Below, piece after piece: positions 1-11,863 of a stretch of DNA of 56,686 nt; position 1 is the stretch's first letter, and the number at the start of each line of letters is the position of its first letter. The notes below the pieces were generated by a model. The model was not told the DNA's origin and made no database searches. It was given only the letters and a program-made list of their open reading frames with translations. Source of the DNA: Phoronis australis (lineage: Eukaryota > Phoronida > Phoronidae). The translations under genes and the position numbers were made by a program. The DNA lies in NCBI GenBank assembly GCA_002633005.1, contig NMRA01000324.1:11661-68346 (forward strand), read 5' to 3'.

Positions 1-49
1 CGCTCTTGCTGCATTCAGGTTGGTTTAGCTTCAATTGAACTAGACTGCA

Positions 50-370
50 GCCTATTTCTTAATGATTTATGACATCTAAATTCGTCATATGAATGTTGTG
101 ATGTTGTTCATCATCGCCACCAACATCATCATATTCGTCATCATCGTCATCATCTTCGTCATCATCTCCGTCTTTTCCTTAATTTCGCCAAGTGTCGCTC
201 AAGACTAGCCTTTTTCTTACTGATTTCGGACTCCTACATTCGTCATGTGTATGTTATTAACTTCTTTTGTTCATCCTCACCACCATCTTCGTCATATTCG
301 TCATCTTCGTCATCATCTTTATCGTCATCTTTTTGGTTAATTTCGCCAAGGTTCGCTCCTCGGAGCGCTT
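50..370. repeat. Two-copy tandem repeat of about 175 bp with GTC/ATC trinucleotide runs
   Basis: Two diverged copies share ATTCGTCATRTG, a CATC/TCGTC-rich microsatellite core and TTAATTTCGCCAAG near the end. The acidic reading frame across the second copy (Asp/Glu run on the minus strand) comes from the trinucleotide run and is not a gene. Confidence 0.7.
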
Positions 371-1032
371 TCATTTTAAATATTGTCTGTTCATGACTGT
401 GGTATAGAAATGGAACATGACAGAGCATTATTTTGGTGCTTTCTTTCTTTGAGGAAATAAAATTTTGCCACCTTGTGTCCTAAACTACTGAGATTTTACC
501 ATTATTAGACCCAGACATTAGGTGCTTCCTCTCATATCCCAACCTACAACATTGAATGCTGCTTACTCCTTGTTAGCACAGCTCATGAGCTTTTGTGACT
601 GACTTCTTTTGTTTGGGGATTAGGTAACAGAGATAGGTGTGAGTGATAGCACTGCCTAGGTGTAAACAAAAATAGGTGAAGTGCAGGCCATTAAAAGTTG
701 AGCCTTTTCAGTCCTTGAATGACAAACATTGGTTAGAGAAACTGGACCATTACATCTGTCATTAATACTTCTTTGTTGTGTAATACCAGTCCTGCCCTCT
801 TTTGGCTCTTTGAACCATATTAATAGGCTGACTAGGTTCATGTACCTCTCATTGAAACACTTATCTTACTCCTCTTAATTCCCAACCCCAACAGTTTTGA
901 ATACAGGTGCTCCTAAATAATGCCAGGCAAGTAACCATTTGGTGCACCTAATTAATGCCAGCCAAGTAACCATTTGATGTTCCTTTTGAGACCACCCATT
1001 GTGTTTTGTGATGAAATCTGCTATAATGGAAT

Positions 1033-1149
1033 GAACATTGTGATAAAGAGACATACCGTACTCATCTGGGTTAATGCCCTTGTCAGCGTTATTCAATAGG
1101 GAATAAACATTGTGATAAAGAGACATACCGTACTCATCTGGGTTAATGT
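1033..1149. repeat. Two-copy 69-bp tandem repeat
   Basis: GAACATTGTGATAAAGAGAC followed by ATACCGTACTCATCTGGGTT occurs twice in tandem. Confidence 0.8.
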
Positions 1150-1736
1150 TATTCAAAAGGGATAGTCAAAAAGGAAGGCTATGGTTTAAGCTGATCTTAG
1201 TGCATAAAAGAAATATCTTTGAGAAGTCAGGGTGGACATTTACCAAAACAGTTGTTTGACTAAATGTAAGTTCCTTCACCATTTCTTACACTCCCAACTT
1301 TGCCAAAAGAACTTTACTTTGCATCTTCAGTAAAGAGTGGGTATTTTACTGCCAAAATATGGCAAGTTGCCACTGAAAATGAGTGTTTATTTTACAAAGG
1401 TAGGCATGTTGCATACATGGGAGATAACTTTGACAAGTATAGTATCTTACTTGGCAGTATGGCTGATACATTTCACATCTGCGATAATATATCCCATTCA
1501 ATGTTATATTTTTATGCAGATTCACACTTCCACTGGAATGTTTCTGTGCGTGCTGGAGTGTGGTTTATCTTTCCCCCCACCTCCCCCCCTCCCTCTCTCC
1601 TATCCTTTCCCTCTCCCAATCCCTCTCTCCAGTCTATCCCGTCTTCTCCCTCTCCCTACCCCTCTCAGTCAGCTCTCAATAAATGAGCTCAAGTGTTATT
1701 TTAAACAGTAATAGTTGTTTTAACCTATTAAAATAG

Positions 1737-1934
1737 GTGATGAGGCAGAAAGAACCAAGATGATTGGGAAAGTATCGCTGGGCGGAGATTGGGAGCTTGT
1801 CAATCATCTGGGACAACCAACCAGCAACAAGGATTACGTGGGACAGTGGTGTCTGTTGTACTTTGGTTTCTGCCATTGTCCTGACATATGCCCAGATGAA
1901 TTGGAGAAAATGACGGAAGTTGTGGAGATTGTTG
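1737..1934 (+). CDS. SCO1: SCO1 exon carrying the CxxxC copper site
   Basis: Follows a TTAAAATAG acceptor and ends in a GTAAGA donor, phase 1. It encodes the start of the thioredoxin fold and CPDIC, the CxxxC copper ligand pair, before [14 protein letters not shown] Cys precedes the usual HCPD where human SCO1 has Thr (FGFCHCPD). Confidence 0.93.
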
Positions 1935-4900
1935 GTAAGACATGTAAATTTGTCACATTACCATATTCCAAAACTGGTGTTCCATCCAGAAACTAAATTT
2001 TGTTTTACACAACTTACCATATTCTATAAAAGTGGTCTCAACTCGTTCCTTAATCAGAAGTGATTTTTGTTCAAACTAATGTGAAACAAGTTTGAGACAG
2101 AATTACTCACTACAAATGCTGTCTGTAAACTCTAGCCTGGACGCAGCACAATGGGGGAAGTATTAAATGAGCTTTTGAATTATTTCAGCTGGCAAACGCA
2201 ATAAAACAAAACAATACATGTTGCTTAAAAACAAACATATACCACGGTAAGGGTCACATTTAGTTGTGAATCTTTTTCATGTGCAGTAGCACTAGGATTT
2301 GCAAAAAATCCATTTTTGCCTTTTTTACCTGTTCTGTGGAGCACAACATTCTTTTAACTCTCAGTTTAATGTGCATGGAACATTGTTTTAAACATGACAT
2401 GGCTGAAAACAATAATGTTGCCACTGTGCTATCAATAAAACTGACAGTAATTCGTAAAAGAGGAGGAAGGTGTTGCAATACATAGTTAACATATATTAAT
2501 TTATTTGGCAATAGTCTGGTATAACGTGTCCATATTTTGAGAACCGGTTTGATGCCCGTTATTCATTGGAGAAAACTGGTTCTCAAAATTTGGGCACGTT
2601 ATATCAGACCATTACCATTAATACTGTAACAGTAAAATATTGTAATTTTTCAATGATTTAGCCAAAATTTTCCGCTAAAATAAAGAGAAAGAAAATATAA
2701 TAATGTATTACTGATGAAACAAATTCAGTAAAGTCTCAATTTATTTTGTAGCAAAGTAGGAAAATGACTGTTTTGGCAATTATTTTTGTGCAATATCAAA
2801 TTAAGTGGAGAATTACTGTACACACCATCTTTGCTGCAATTTGACAAAAGTTGAACTTTCCATGGTTTTTTTAATTTCCAAGGGTTTGCGTATTTTCAAC
2901 ACGGAGAAAATGTATTCTCGATGTTAAGTACTCTAAGTTCTTCCTGTATGAGTTTGGCAAGTTATGCTGCATTGTTGTTTGCAGACAAAAGTCCCGATGT
3001 TCCCAACCTTGTGCCCATGTACATTACTGTTGACCCAGCACGTGACACTGTGGATGCTGTGGCTGAATATGTCAAAGGTATTTATATGTTAACAGTTGTA
3101 TATTAAATGTCTATGTGTTAAACTATAGATGGGTGATGTTACAATATGTCAAAGGTATTTATATGTTAACACTTGTATATTAAATATCTATGTGTTAAAC
3201 TACAGATGGGTGATGTTACAATCTGAGGTTTTACATTTGTGTGTTAAGCTACAGGGGTCTGTTTCATGAAAAATGACTAAAGACGGAAATTTGGTCTTAC
3301 GCTTCGCATAACTATTTCTGAAAAATAATTAAATCTCAATCGAGCAAAATTGCGAAGTCTTTGAAAATATACATGTAAGTGCTAGTAACTGAGATAGTTT
3401 TATTAAGTTATCTCTAGACTGTAATGTACCCATAATTACTTGGCTAAACTTAAATTCCACCACTGTGAAGTGGGAGCGTAAGACCAAATTTTTGTTTGAA
3501 GTCTTGTGTCATTTTCATGAAGTGTACCCCAGGTATTTATGTATGGGTGATGTTACTAGTTGAGATTTAACTTATGAATGATATCATGTGTTTATACATG
3601 GGTGATGTTACTAGTTGAGGTTTAACTTATGAATGAGGTCATGTGTTTATACATGGGTGCTGTTACTAGTTGAGGTTTAACTTATGAATGATGTCATGTG
3701 TTTATACATGGGTGATGTTACTCGTTGAGGTTTAACTTATGAATGAGGTCATGTGTTTATACATGGGTGCTGTTACTAGTTGAGGTTTAACTTATGAATG
3801 ATGTCATGTGTTTATGTATGGGTGATGTTACTAGTTGAGGTTTAACTTATGAACGATGTCATGTGTTTATGTATGGGTGATGTTACTAGTTGAGGTTTAA
3901 CTTATGAATGATGTCATGTGTTTATACATGAGTGATGTTACTAGTTGAGGTTTAACTTATGAATGATGTCATGTATTAAACTACATGTGTTTTTTATGAC
4001 TGATGTTACTAGCTTAGCTTGCTGTGCCAAGTAAGCATTTTGAATGAGACCACAAATAATACACCTAACATTACAAATCAAAACTATTCAAAGTGACCCC
4101 AAAATCCCCTTCATGATGGCTGGGCAGAAGTCGAATGCATCATCACACTAGTCTATCTCATGACTGGGAATGAAGGGTAATTAACAGAAAAGTTATTAAG
4201 GTGACAAAGCTATCCTTTAATTAGAATGGTGCAGTCCTCATAGTTATTGTCAGTCACTTTTGCTGTTAACATAATTAGGAAATAATGGTATTTGTTTGTG
4301 TACTGTAACAGTTGTCTTGCACTATATGATTAGTTTGACATATTTGCACCACATGTAAAGATTTCAACTCACATTTCTACGCTGACTTTATTTTCTTTCC
4401 CATATAATGACCTTGTCATGTGACCGTAAAATAATCTTTTGGGTGCGTGGACAGGAGACGTGGTTCTTGCACAACCGCATCGAGACCTATGCGACTTAAA
4501 AAGCAGTGTTAATACCGGAGTCTTAGTCCATTCGCTGCAACTTGATATGTTTTTACGTTGCCTATTGTTTTTTGAACTGTCATGCATTTTCTGCTGTTAT
4601 GTGAATCGCTTTAATTTGAATATCATTGTAATAAAAAGAAAATACTCTTTAGAAGGGCTCAGGATGTCTGGACCTTCCTGCCACTGCTTAACCAAATTAT
4701 ATATTGCAGCAATGTGATCTCTAAGTCACATTGCATTAATTTTCATATGAAAAACAAATTGAATGAATTTGATGCGTAGCTTTTCTCAGTATGAAATTAG
4801 TATCAGTTTCTACTGTACTTAGGTCGGAAGTGTTTTCTTGCTTGGGAAGAAACAACAAATCTTTAGTGTTGAGGAATCAACTCCAGCAGTGTGACCGTCA

Positions 4901-5939
4901 GCTGAATGGGATTAGGGTAGTTCCATGATCAAACACAAGATGGAGTTACCTGTGATTACCTGGGAATCTACTGACACAAACGCTTTGTGCATTTCAGATT
5001 TCTCTCCAAAACTAGTCGGTTTAACTGGTACAGAGGACCAGATACGCAAGGTAACCCGAGCGTTCAGGGTTTACTTTAGTGCTGGCCCCAAAGATGAGGA
5101 TAACGATTATATTGTAAGTACAAGACTACTTCCTGAGTATTAGAAAAATATTTAGAATATAAGTAGTTTTTTGTTATTTTTCCTAAATACGTTTTTCTGA
5201 CACATCAGTTTGTTTGCTTTAGGAGACTTGAAAGCCAAAACTTTGACTATGAGGAGATATTTAGAGTGCCATTTTACTTCTGTCTTTAAGAACATTGTGT
5301 TTACATCTCTTGAAGTGAGAGCAACATAAAGTCGGCACAGGTTAGATATTTCTAAATAGACAGTGCATTGCTATCGATTGGTTTAAACACAAACAGTAAA
5401 ACTCTCAGTGGCTGTAAGTAGTATGTGTGTGTCCAAATGAGTTTGAAGTACAAATTACTATAACATTGAATATAAGTTTGTATGTAAGTTGCAAATTTAT
5501 TACAATTATTGGCATGTGTCCAGTCAGTAAAGGTAATGTCAGAAAATGCCATTGTATGGGTCCAGTTACATGTTCCTACAGACATCACACTGCACAAGTG
5601 CAGAAGTCTTGGTATGCGTGACATTTTTCTTTTGACATTTACAAATCATGAGTGCAATTTCAGATCAATAAACATGGCGTTATGTTGAAATGATATGACT
5701 GTGCAGCTCCTATTTTAAATGGAAGTACGCAAATGCCACTTTAAGACCTCCGCTGGTTTTGATTCTGACAAATTGTGTGTTTCTGTTTTTTGCAGGTGGA
5801 CCATTCAATTGTTATGTACTTGATCAACCCTGATGGACAGTTCTTGGATTACTATGGACAAAATAAAACAGAAAATGAAATAGCCAACAGCATTATTATG
5901 CATATGTTTAAGCATAATCAGCTGACAGGCAAAAAATGA
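1737..5939 (+). CDS. SCO1: SCO1/SCO2-type mitochondrial copper chaperone, C-terminal four exons (5' partial)
   Basis: Joined coding exons are 1737-1934, 2985-3077, 4998-5113 and 5796-5939; phases agree at every junction and give 182 codons plus TGA. The product is the thioredoxin-fold domain of SCO proteins, which sit in the inner mitochondrial membrane facing the intermembrane space and deliver copper to the CuA site of cytochrome c oxidase subunit 2. Visible hallmarks are [20 protein letters not shown], holding the CxxxC copper ligands, then [35 protein letters not shown] with the third ligand histidine, and a [15 protein letters not shown] strand. Every intron is flanked by GT-AG. The mitochondrial presequence and single membrane span normally encoded by the first exons were not found in 1-1736 and probably lie upstream. 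Invertebrates often have one SCO gene, so SCO1 versus SCO2 cannot be decided here. Family assignment is very secure. Confidence 0.93.
2509..2615. repeat. Hairpin-forming inverted repeat (small MITE-like element)
   Basis: Two arms of about 42 bp, AGTCTGGTATAACGTG...GAGAACCGGTTT and AAACTGGTTCTCAAAA...ACGTTATATCAGACC, are near-perfect inverted copies around a 17-bp loop, inside a SCO1 intron. Confidence 0.75.
2985..3077 (+). CDS. SCO1: SCO1 exon, VDPARDT segment
   Basis: Acceptor TTTGCAG, donor GTATTT, phase 1 in and out. Encodes [16 protein letters not shown] and VAEYVK, matching the conserved ISIDPERDT strand of SCO proteins. The last 12 bases and the donor are duplicated 77 bp downstream. 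Confidence 0.92.
3066..3220. repeat. 77-bp tandem duplication spanning the SCO1 splice donor
   Basis: Unit one starts in exon sequence AATATGTCAAAG and crosses the donor GTATTT; unit two repeats exon tail, donor and intron start 77 bp on with few changes. Use of the second donor would add an in-frame stop. Confidence 0.85.
3255..3529. mobile_element. MITE-like element with long terminal inverted repeats
   Basis: Left end GGGTCTGTTTCATGAAAAAT and, inverted at the right, GGGTACACTTCATGAAAATG; both arms continue through AATTTGGTCTTACGCT. Possible 3-bp CAG target duplication at 3252-3254 and 3530-3532. About 275 bp, no coding capacity; superfamily not recognised. It interrupts a minisatellite. 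Confidence 0.75.
3533..3990. repeat. 55-bp minisatellite, about 8 copies
   Basis: Unit contains GGGTGATGTTACTAGTTGAG and TTTAACTTATGAATGATGTC at a strict 55-bp period. The unit resembles the second half of the 77-bp donor-spanning repeat on the other side of the MITE, so both are probably one array split by the insertion. Confidence 0.85.
3991..4997. other. Intron DNA without recognised features
   Basis: AT-rich SCO1 intron remainder; no exon, RNA gene or clear repeat seen. Confidence 0.5.
4998..5113 (+). CDS. SCO1: SCO1 exon, GPKDED segment
   Basis: Acceptor ATTTCAG, donor GTAAGT, phase 1 in and phase 0 out. Encodes [11 protein letters not shown] followed by [15 protein letters not shown], a signature of the SCO family. 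Confidence 0.93.
5114..5795. other. Last SCO1 intron, nothing recognised
   Basis: GT-AG intron of 682 bp with no repeat or ORF that I can support. Confidence 0.6.
5796..5939 (+). CDS. SCO1: SCO1 terminal exon with copper-ligand histidine
   Basis: Acceptor TTTTTGCAG; starts [14 protein letters not shown], with the conserved ligand His, and ends in LTGKK then TGA at 5937-5939. No obvious strong AATAAA signal follows closely, so the 3' UTR end is not placed. Confidence 0.92.
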   Translation: MDHSIVMYLINPDGQFLDYYGQNKTENEIANSIIMHMFKHNQLTGKK

Positions 5940-7096
5940 TAGAAACTGCAATGGTTTACTAACATATTGGATCAGCTCTGCCTGTGACTGTATGTCAGTT
6001 GCATTCATTAGTTGTATGTCTATTGTGGCTGATGTGTTGCAGAATTGTTTCATGCCTCCTTGTCACTCCTGCTACACTGATTGCTTTGTGGGTAGTTCCA
6101 AACAACTGGGCCTCAGACTTGTATTGACAATACTGGTAGTTTTCTTTTGCATGCTGCTGTGTCAAATGTTGCAAAGTTTAATTCTGTAGTAGGTGATAAG
6201 TTTCTTGAGGGTTCATATGATATACTGTTTGCAGCACAACTGATAAAAGGCCTTTCAATACATCAGTGCAGAACACTAAATTTGGTTCACATTTCTGGAA
6301 GGGTTAATATCCTTTATTACAGTACATGCAGGCATATGAGCCCATCAGCTGTTATGATCCTCTCCACCTACATCTAGAATCTAAAATATGCCATGCGCTT
6401 GAATATGAATCACTTGACACTTGATTTAAAAAACATTTGGAAACAACATCAAAAGTTTTTTTTTGATTTTAATGCAACTAGATTAAACCATATCATTTTT
6501 TAAAAAATGCTTACTAGAAGTCCTTTCAGTGTTTTTCATACTTGTGTGAGGATACAATTGAAAGCCATATGAAGTCAATCCTAGGTTTTTGTTTGAAATG
6601 TTTAATCTACAATCAGCATTGCATCAACGTTATTGTTCATTTGGTTTACATTAATAGTGTACGGAAATATCCAACAAATGGTACCAGTATAGTATCAAAA
6701 CAAAGCTATTTGGTACCAAAATTGATACGTTCAACACTCACTGAAAGTGTGGCTGTTTAAATATTTCCATGCTTTATGTATCAATTCAATCAACTATAAT
6801 GTGAAGCAAATTAACCCAACCTGAAATCAAGGTCAGTTTGCAAAAGTCAGTAAGCCACTCGAATCTCTTGTTGACTCTCTCAGAGGTGGATATGCTAATT
6901 TTTCATCAAAATATTTAATGAAGTACTCATGGGGTGAAAGATCCAACATATACCCTGTTTACTATTGTAGCGGTGGTGTTAGTGCAGCGTTGTGTTTTAT
7001 GTGTGTGGTGGATGACCGCTGGTGTCGACCTGACGGATAGATGCTCAGTCGTTTTGATGTTTGAGTATTGAAAAAGCGGGTTGTAAAAGGAGATCA

Positions 7097-7248
7097 GGGC
7101 TGAGTTGCATAAAGCTTCAAAAGTTATCCGCTGGATAAGTTTGATTGTTGCATGACGTCAGGTGCATTGTTCAACAATAACAACGTGGCGCGTGATAATG
7201 CGACGTCATTGTTGGTATACGGCGTATAACTTTTATGCAACTGGGCCC
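7097..7248. mobile_element. MITE-like element with GGGCCCAGTTGCAT ends
   Basis: Left end GGGCTGAGTTGCATAAA and right end TTTTATGCAACTGGGCCC are inverted copies, continued by AAAGTTAT / ATAACTTT inside. About 150 bp with CG-containing interior and no ORF. Non-autonomous DNA transposon is the likeliest origin. Confidence 0.7.
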
Positions 7249-9848
7249 TGAAGTGATTAAAAATACATTCTTATTTATTGATGTTGTCCAAAATTAGAAA
7301 CAGTGGTTATGAGAAAGAATTTATCAAAAACTATTAAGCAAAACTTTTAAGAAACTATAGGAGACTTACAAGACGTCACTCATATTGCTAGGAGATCGGA
7401 CTGGAGCGGGTTTGAAACCCCAGACAGCCCGCCAAAACTGGTTGTGCGCGGCTTTTTATACACTAAACGAATGCACGTGAGGGTGAGTCCATGACATGAG
7501 TGACGTAATGAGACATCCCTATTAGAAGAGTCTAGTAATAAAGTGGTGCGAAACTGTAACTCTATAATTCACAAAGGGAGGGCGCGCCCGTCACAACTAT
7601 ATACCTTGAACTCCATATCGAAAGTGTACCTGTATTGGCATCGCAGCGTGATATGCTTTTAATGAACGATGTGGACTGCACGATTGCTTTTGTTTCTTTT
7701 ATTAACTTCACTGATGGAATAAGTACTGACATCTCCAGGCAGCAACAATCGCGAAATCGCTCTTCCACTTCTGGTGTTAGGTACTCTCATTTTTGTTATA
7801 GTTTTTTGTTGTCAAGTTGAAAAAATCTTTTGTCAAAGGTCAAATAACATGCATCGGTCAGTGGCTGAAGGAAAACAGACGTAGTGTTAATTTATGCCTT
7901 GCTGCGACTATCGGCATGGCTATGAAATGTCACTTTGTGGTATGAAAAGTAAAAACGGATCTCGGTGAACGTCAATAGCTGTATAACATTCACTGAATAA
8001 TCAAAAGATAATGTTATACATTTGTTAACTTTTAGTTACTCCAAAAATTGTTCAGTGGAAAGTTGTTTACTTGAAAAACAACCTCAGGACCTGCGCGACT
8101 ACGGTTAATTTTAAGCATAGCGTTTAATAGGCAAACAGGCAAACGTCCAAGAAGTGAACTTTCGATTTTTACTGCTTATCACTATAAACTTGGTCTCGAC
8201 TTGGTCTTTGCTCAAATGAGAAGAGGTATCTGGGTTTGCAAAGAACTGCCAGTTTATTATTCCTAATCGAAACCCGCCGACCACGCTCCGCAGCACATGA
8301 GAGAGCATGCCGTGATAAACCGACTCCATGATTTGTAGAGCTCGTTCTCAAGCCAGCAAACTGAATGCTCTTTCGAAGACCTGAAATTCCCACCAATATT
8401 GGGAAATGAACATTTTGAAATCGGTTTCTTAACGGTAACTCGTACAAATGAAAGTTGTTTTTGTGATGGAAGATGTGTTTCCACCAACTCGATGAACAGA
8501 GTATTTAGTTCTGGTTATTTACAAGTTTTATTCTGATAGTTTTATTGCAAACAGATCCGGCTACAATATTCATGTCAAGTGCTGAGGCTTCGAGCAGCAA
8601 GTTTCGTCTCGTTTCCATGCCCAAGGCATGTCTTCGCTTGGGACTTAAAGAGAGGGTATATATGTGCGAAAATTTTCGGTTTCCAAAAGCATGGCATACC
8701 GCGGTGCCCGATCCGCGGTATTAAAAGTCGAAACATTCAACCCAAATTAGAATGTTTGCAGTGGCGAATTGTAAAACAAAGTATTTAAAAAGGATCTCCA
8801 TTAGCGTAGCCCATGGGGCCTCCTGTTCATTGCAAAAAGACCCTCTCGTTGGCCCATGAAATAGGCCTAGGTTTTAATTTTGCGTTTCGGTCCCGCGCCC
8901 CCTCTTGGAAGCTCCAGAATGAGAATGGAAGTCTTCATTACAGTTTAACCCCACATTGTAATCGCGTATTTTTTATTCAGAAGCCTGCTCTAAAATATAC
9001 TTCAAATAAAGGGGGTTTATTAATGATATTTTGCATTGTATGTTGTTCGAAATAAATTTAAGGGGAATAAGTGTTACTCTCCATTTACGTAACCATTTTA
9101 TGAGTCACATCGTGAACTAAGGTCTTTTTATTATACCTAAATCAGTCTTGCATCGTTTGATCTAGCTCTTGTGATTCTGTAAATTGCAGTTGAGTAACGA
9201 TCTGAAGTAGTGGAATTTTCTAATACACTCATAGACATGACACTTGTATACATTCATTTATGGTGGCTAATCTTGGTGTAGTGAAGATAAGGCACTTTCT
9301 ACCTTTTCGAATACTCTTCGCCTGAAACTGTCCAAGTAGGCGTGCAAACTCCTTATGGTCTCTGCTACGGTCCATCACCCTTTACCCATTGTAAATATGT
9401 TGTAACATAGAGAAAAAGACATGAGATTACAGAGTTCTAGTAGTGTGGTTTGCTAGGTTACTGAATATTGAGGATATTTTGAAGTTCTGTCTTCGGGTTT
9501 CAGTTAAGCACTCCAAAATATTTGTTAATAAAACTTTGTTGGGCCTGGCGAATTATCGACACCACGTTGGCTTGGTGCCCCGGGGGAAAAGGTTGTGGAA
9601 GGGGTCATTGTTCTCGCCTTAAACATTAAGTGACAATTCTTAACTTCCTGAAACCGGTTTGCGGCAGTGGTACAGTAAAATCATTTCTAAAATTTATTCA
9701 GCCGGTGGTCTGTTGTTCAAATCCCACGCGTGCCAAAAACTTCCAAAAATGCTCATCATTCATCAGATACCGATACCGATACCCGGGGTGACGCTGTCAC
9801 ACCTTATGATGACTGGAGAAATGTGCTTCGTGCAAATGACATTTACTC

Positions 9849-10042
9849 ATGCGCGCACCCAGTCTTTAATATGGGGGCTCGAATTTCTGGCGATGTGGAC
9901 CTTTTGTTGACAAAAAGCGAGAGGACTAAAAAAGGAAAAAAAAACGGGTACCACCTTCACTGTGCGTCTGTGCCTTTTCAGTGGACTTTTGTCTCGTTTT
10001 CTCGGACTTTTTGTTTCTCTGAGGCGCCTAGGTGCGCGCATG
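9849..10042 (+). mobile_element. Short TIR element, copy 1 (CATGCGCGCACC ends)
   Basis: Bounded by CATGCGCGCACC on the left and its inverse GGTGCGCGCATG on the right. Internal sequence GGACTTTTTGTTTCTCTGAG and GACAAAAAGCGAGAGGACTA recurs in inverted orientation at 11400-11612. An open frame across it is not conserved in the other copy. Confidence 0.7.
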
Positions 10043-11077
10043 TTATTGTTTATTACATTATCAAAAACACGTGTTTACCTGTACTGGTAAATTTACCTAG
10101 CTGATTTTTCTACACACAAGCCGGGATATATTATGAAAATATCAGTTTTAGGACTAAAAGTCGTATACATGATACGCTCAGTCGTATATTTGGCAGTGAT
10201 TTTGCGCTGGGTTGTATTCGCACTAGCCGACGTGCAAATTGAAACAGAGTCAACTACACGGCATTGTCGATGTCTAATCATTGTTCCCACAGTTAGTGGT
10301 TTATAGTTAAAATATATTTTTTGTAGTTAATGTTTTGATATCCATTTTATGCCAGTGTGAAATTGGAAAAAGTGTTAGGATTGAACGAGTTTCCGAATAT
10401 AGGGCCTATGACCTACACCTGGGCAGTTTTCCACGCCCATTGGGCATAACTAAAGATGGGACTGTCTCAGTGGACGAAACTTCGGTAGATTTAGAAACCA
10501 TGAGTATTGAGATGAGGCTTCTTTTCACTTACTAACAAATCATGGTTGTTTATCATCAACTGCAGGATTTTGGCTGCTCGGATCAGAAACTGTCATACCC
10601 GTACACAGATCTCAGAAACTTGAAGGGATAGCAACAAATGCGATTGCACTTCCCACTGGCCACCGGACGGTGCATTATTGGAGGGGTTGCCTTCAGCCAG
10701 CCAGAACGCATGGCGTCTTTTTTAGTAATTTTATAAAAGAAGCCAATTCCCGGGAATGTTTAGTATAGTTCCGGCATGGTACTAGCACACGGTTTAGGCT
10801 TAGTCCGCAGCGTGAGGGGACCCGGTTGCGGCGGCGGTTCGAGGTTCATGAAGAGGTATGTCGAAGCCATCATGCTGGGTAAACCCCAAGAAATTAAGTC
10901 GACCATGTCAACACCTAGGTCAATTTATTAAAGTCATTTTAATGTAATAACAAATTTGTGACAACTTTTTAATATATATTTATCCTTTTAGGTTGGACTT
11001 TATATGCTCATTAATTCTCAATAAAATCCAAATAAACTAGGAATCTGGAACCAAGAGTTCTCTTATAAAAGCCAGAG

Positions 11078-11115
11078 AGAGGGAGGGAAAGAGGAAGGGA
11101 AGGAGGGAGGGAGAG
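11078..11115 (+). repeat. Purine-rich GGGA/GGAA simple repeat
   Basis: Run of GAGAGGGAGGGAAAGAGGAA type on the plus strand. Confidence 0.8.
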
Positions 11116-11399
11116 AATATGACTGCTATCATATTTCTTCAGTTTCATTTAAATGGCATACTTTGTACACTGATTTGATTACCAGCCAAAGGTATAAACT
11201 CGTAGTGGTTGTTTACCAGTGATAATTATTAGTCATGTACATGCAAGGTTAATTCACAAAAAAAATATTTAAAATACTGACAGACACAATTCCACTGAAT
11301 GGAAAGTATTGTAGATGGCTAACGGCGACACAGCGGAATCTGTAAACACTCCAACATATAACGCCATGGCCGGAAAAGCTAAAGAAGAAGCCCCCCATT

Positions 11400-11612
11400 T
11401 GGCGAAGTGGTAAAAAGGTCCGCCTCAGAAAAACAAAAAGTCCAAGAAAATGACTGAGACAAAAGTCCACTAAAAAGACACAGACGCACCACGCAGTTCT
11501 GAAGATGGTACCCCATTTTTTTAGTCCTTTCGCTTTTTTGTCAGCAAAACGACCACTTTGTCAAAACTGAATTCGAGTCCCCCCGACCTATTAAAGTCTG
11601 GGCGCACGCATG
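11400..11612 (-). mobile_element. Short TIR element, copy 2, inverted
   Basis: The reverse complement matches 9849-10042 over most of its length, including GCGCACGCATG at one end and the GTGGACTTTTGTCTC core; the other terminus (near GGTCCGCCTCAG) is degraded. Confidence 0.7.
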
Positions 11613-11863
11613 CCGCAGGGAGCATTTTTTATTTACTTTTTATATTTGTCATAACACGGCAAAAGCAAAGTATGAAGTAGGCCTAATATTTGGGCAAGTG
11701 TGGCTAAGAAACAGAGATTTGTCGACATTTCGTATAGCTTTTTTGTAACATTTTTGGTTGTACAATGCCACGCGTGCTTTTTCAATTCCCTTGATGAAAT
11801 ATGGGTGTCCGGTCATTGTACACCAGCGACGGCCCGTGTAGGCAGGCGTGATGCGATTCACGA

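Larger units (their letters stand above)
1..1736. other. Upstream intron or flank of SCO1 with simple repeats
   Basis: No exon recognised. It holds a 2-copy tandem block (about 50-370), a 43-bp pair (about 895-975), a 69-bp pair (about 1033-1149) and a C/T-rich tract (about 1570-1670) not far upstream of the SCO1 acceptor. The missing 5' SCO1 exons were searched for by eye and not seen. Confidence 0.6.

Noticed and set aside
243-428. Acidic Asp/Glu-rich minus-strand frame
   Set aside because: Produced by a GTC/ATC trinucleotide repeat.
1300-1711. 128- and 124-aa plus-strand frames just before the SCO1 exon
   Set aside because: Their C-termini are Pro/Ser- and Pro/Leu-rich translations of a C/T-rich tract and they lack SCO presequence or membrane-span features.
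9655-9735. tRNA or SINE suggested by GTTCAAATCCC B-box-like and GGCAGTGGTACAG A-box-like motifs
   Set aside because: No cloverleaf can be drawn and no similarity to the SINE body follows; motif match alone is too weak.
9730-10104. 124-aa plus-strand frame
   Set aside because: It overlaps a short TIR element whose inverted copy does not keep the frame; no family recognised.
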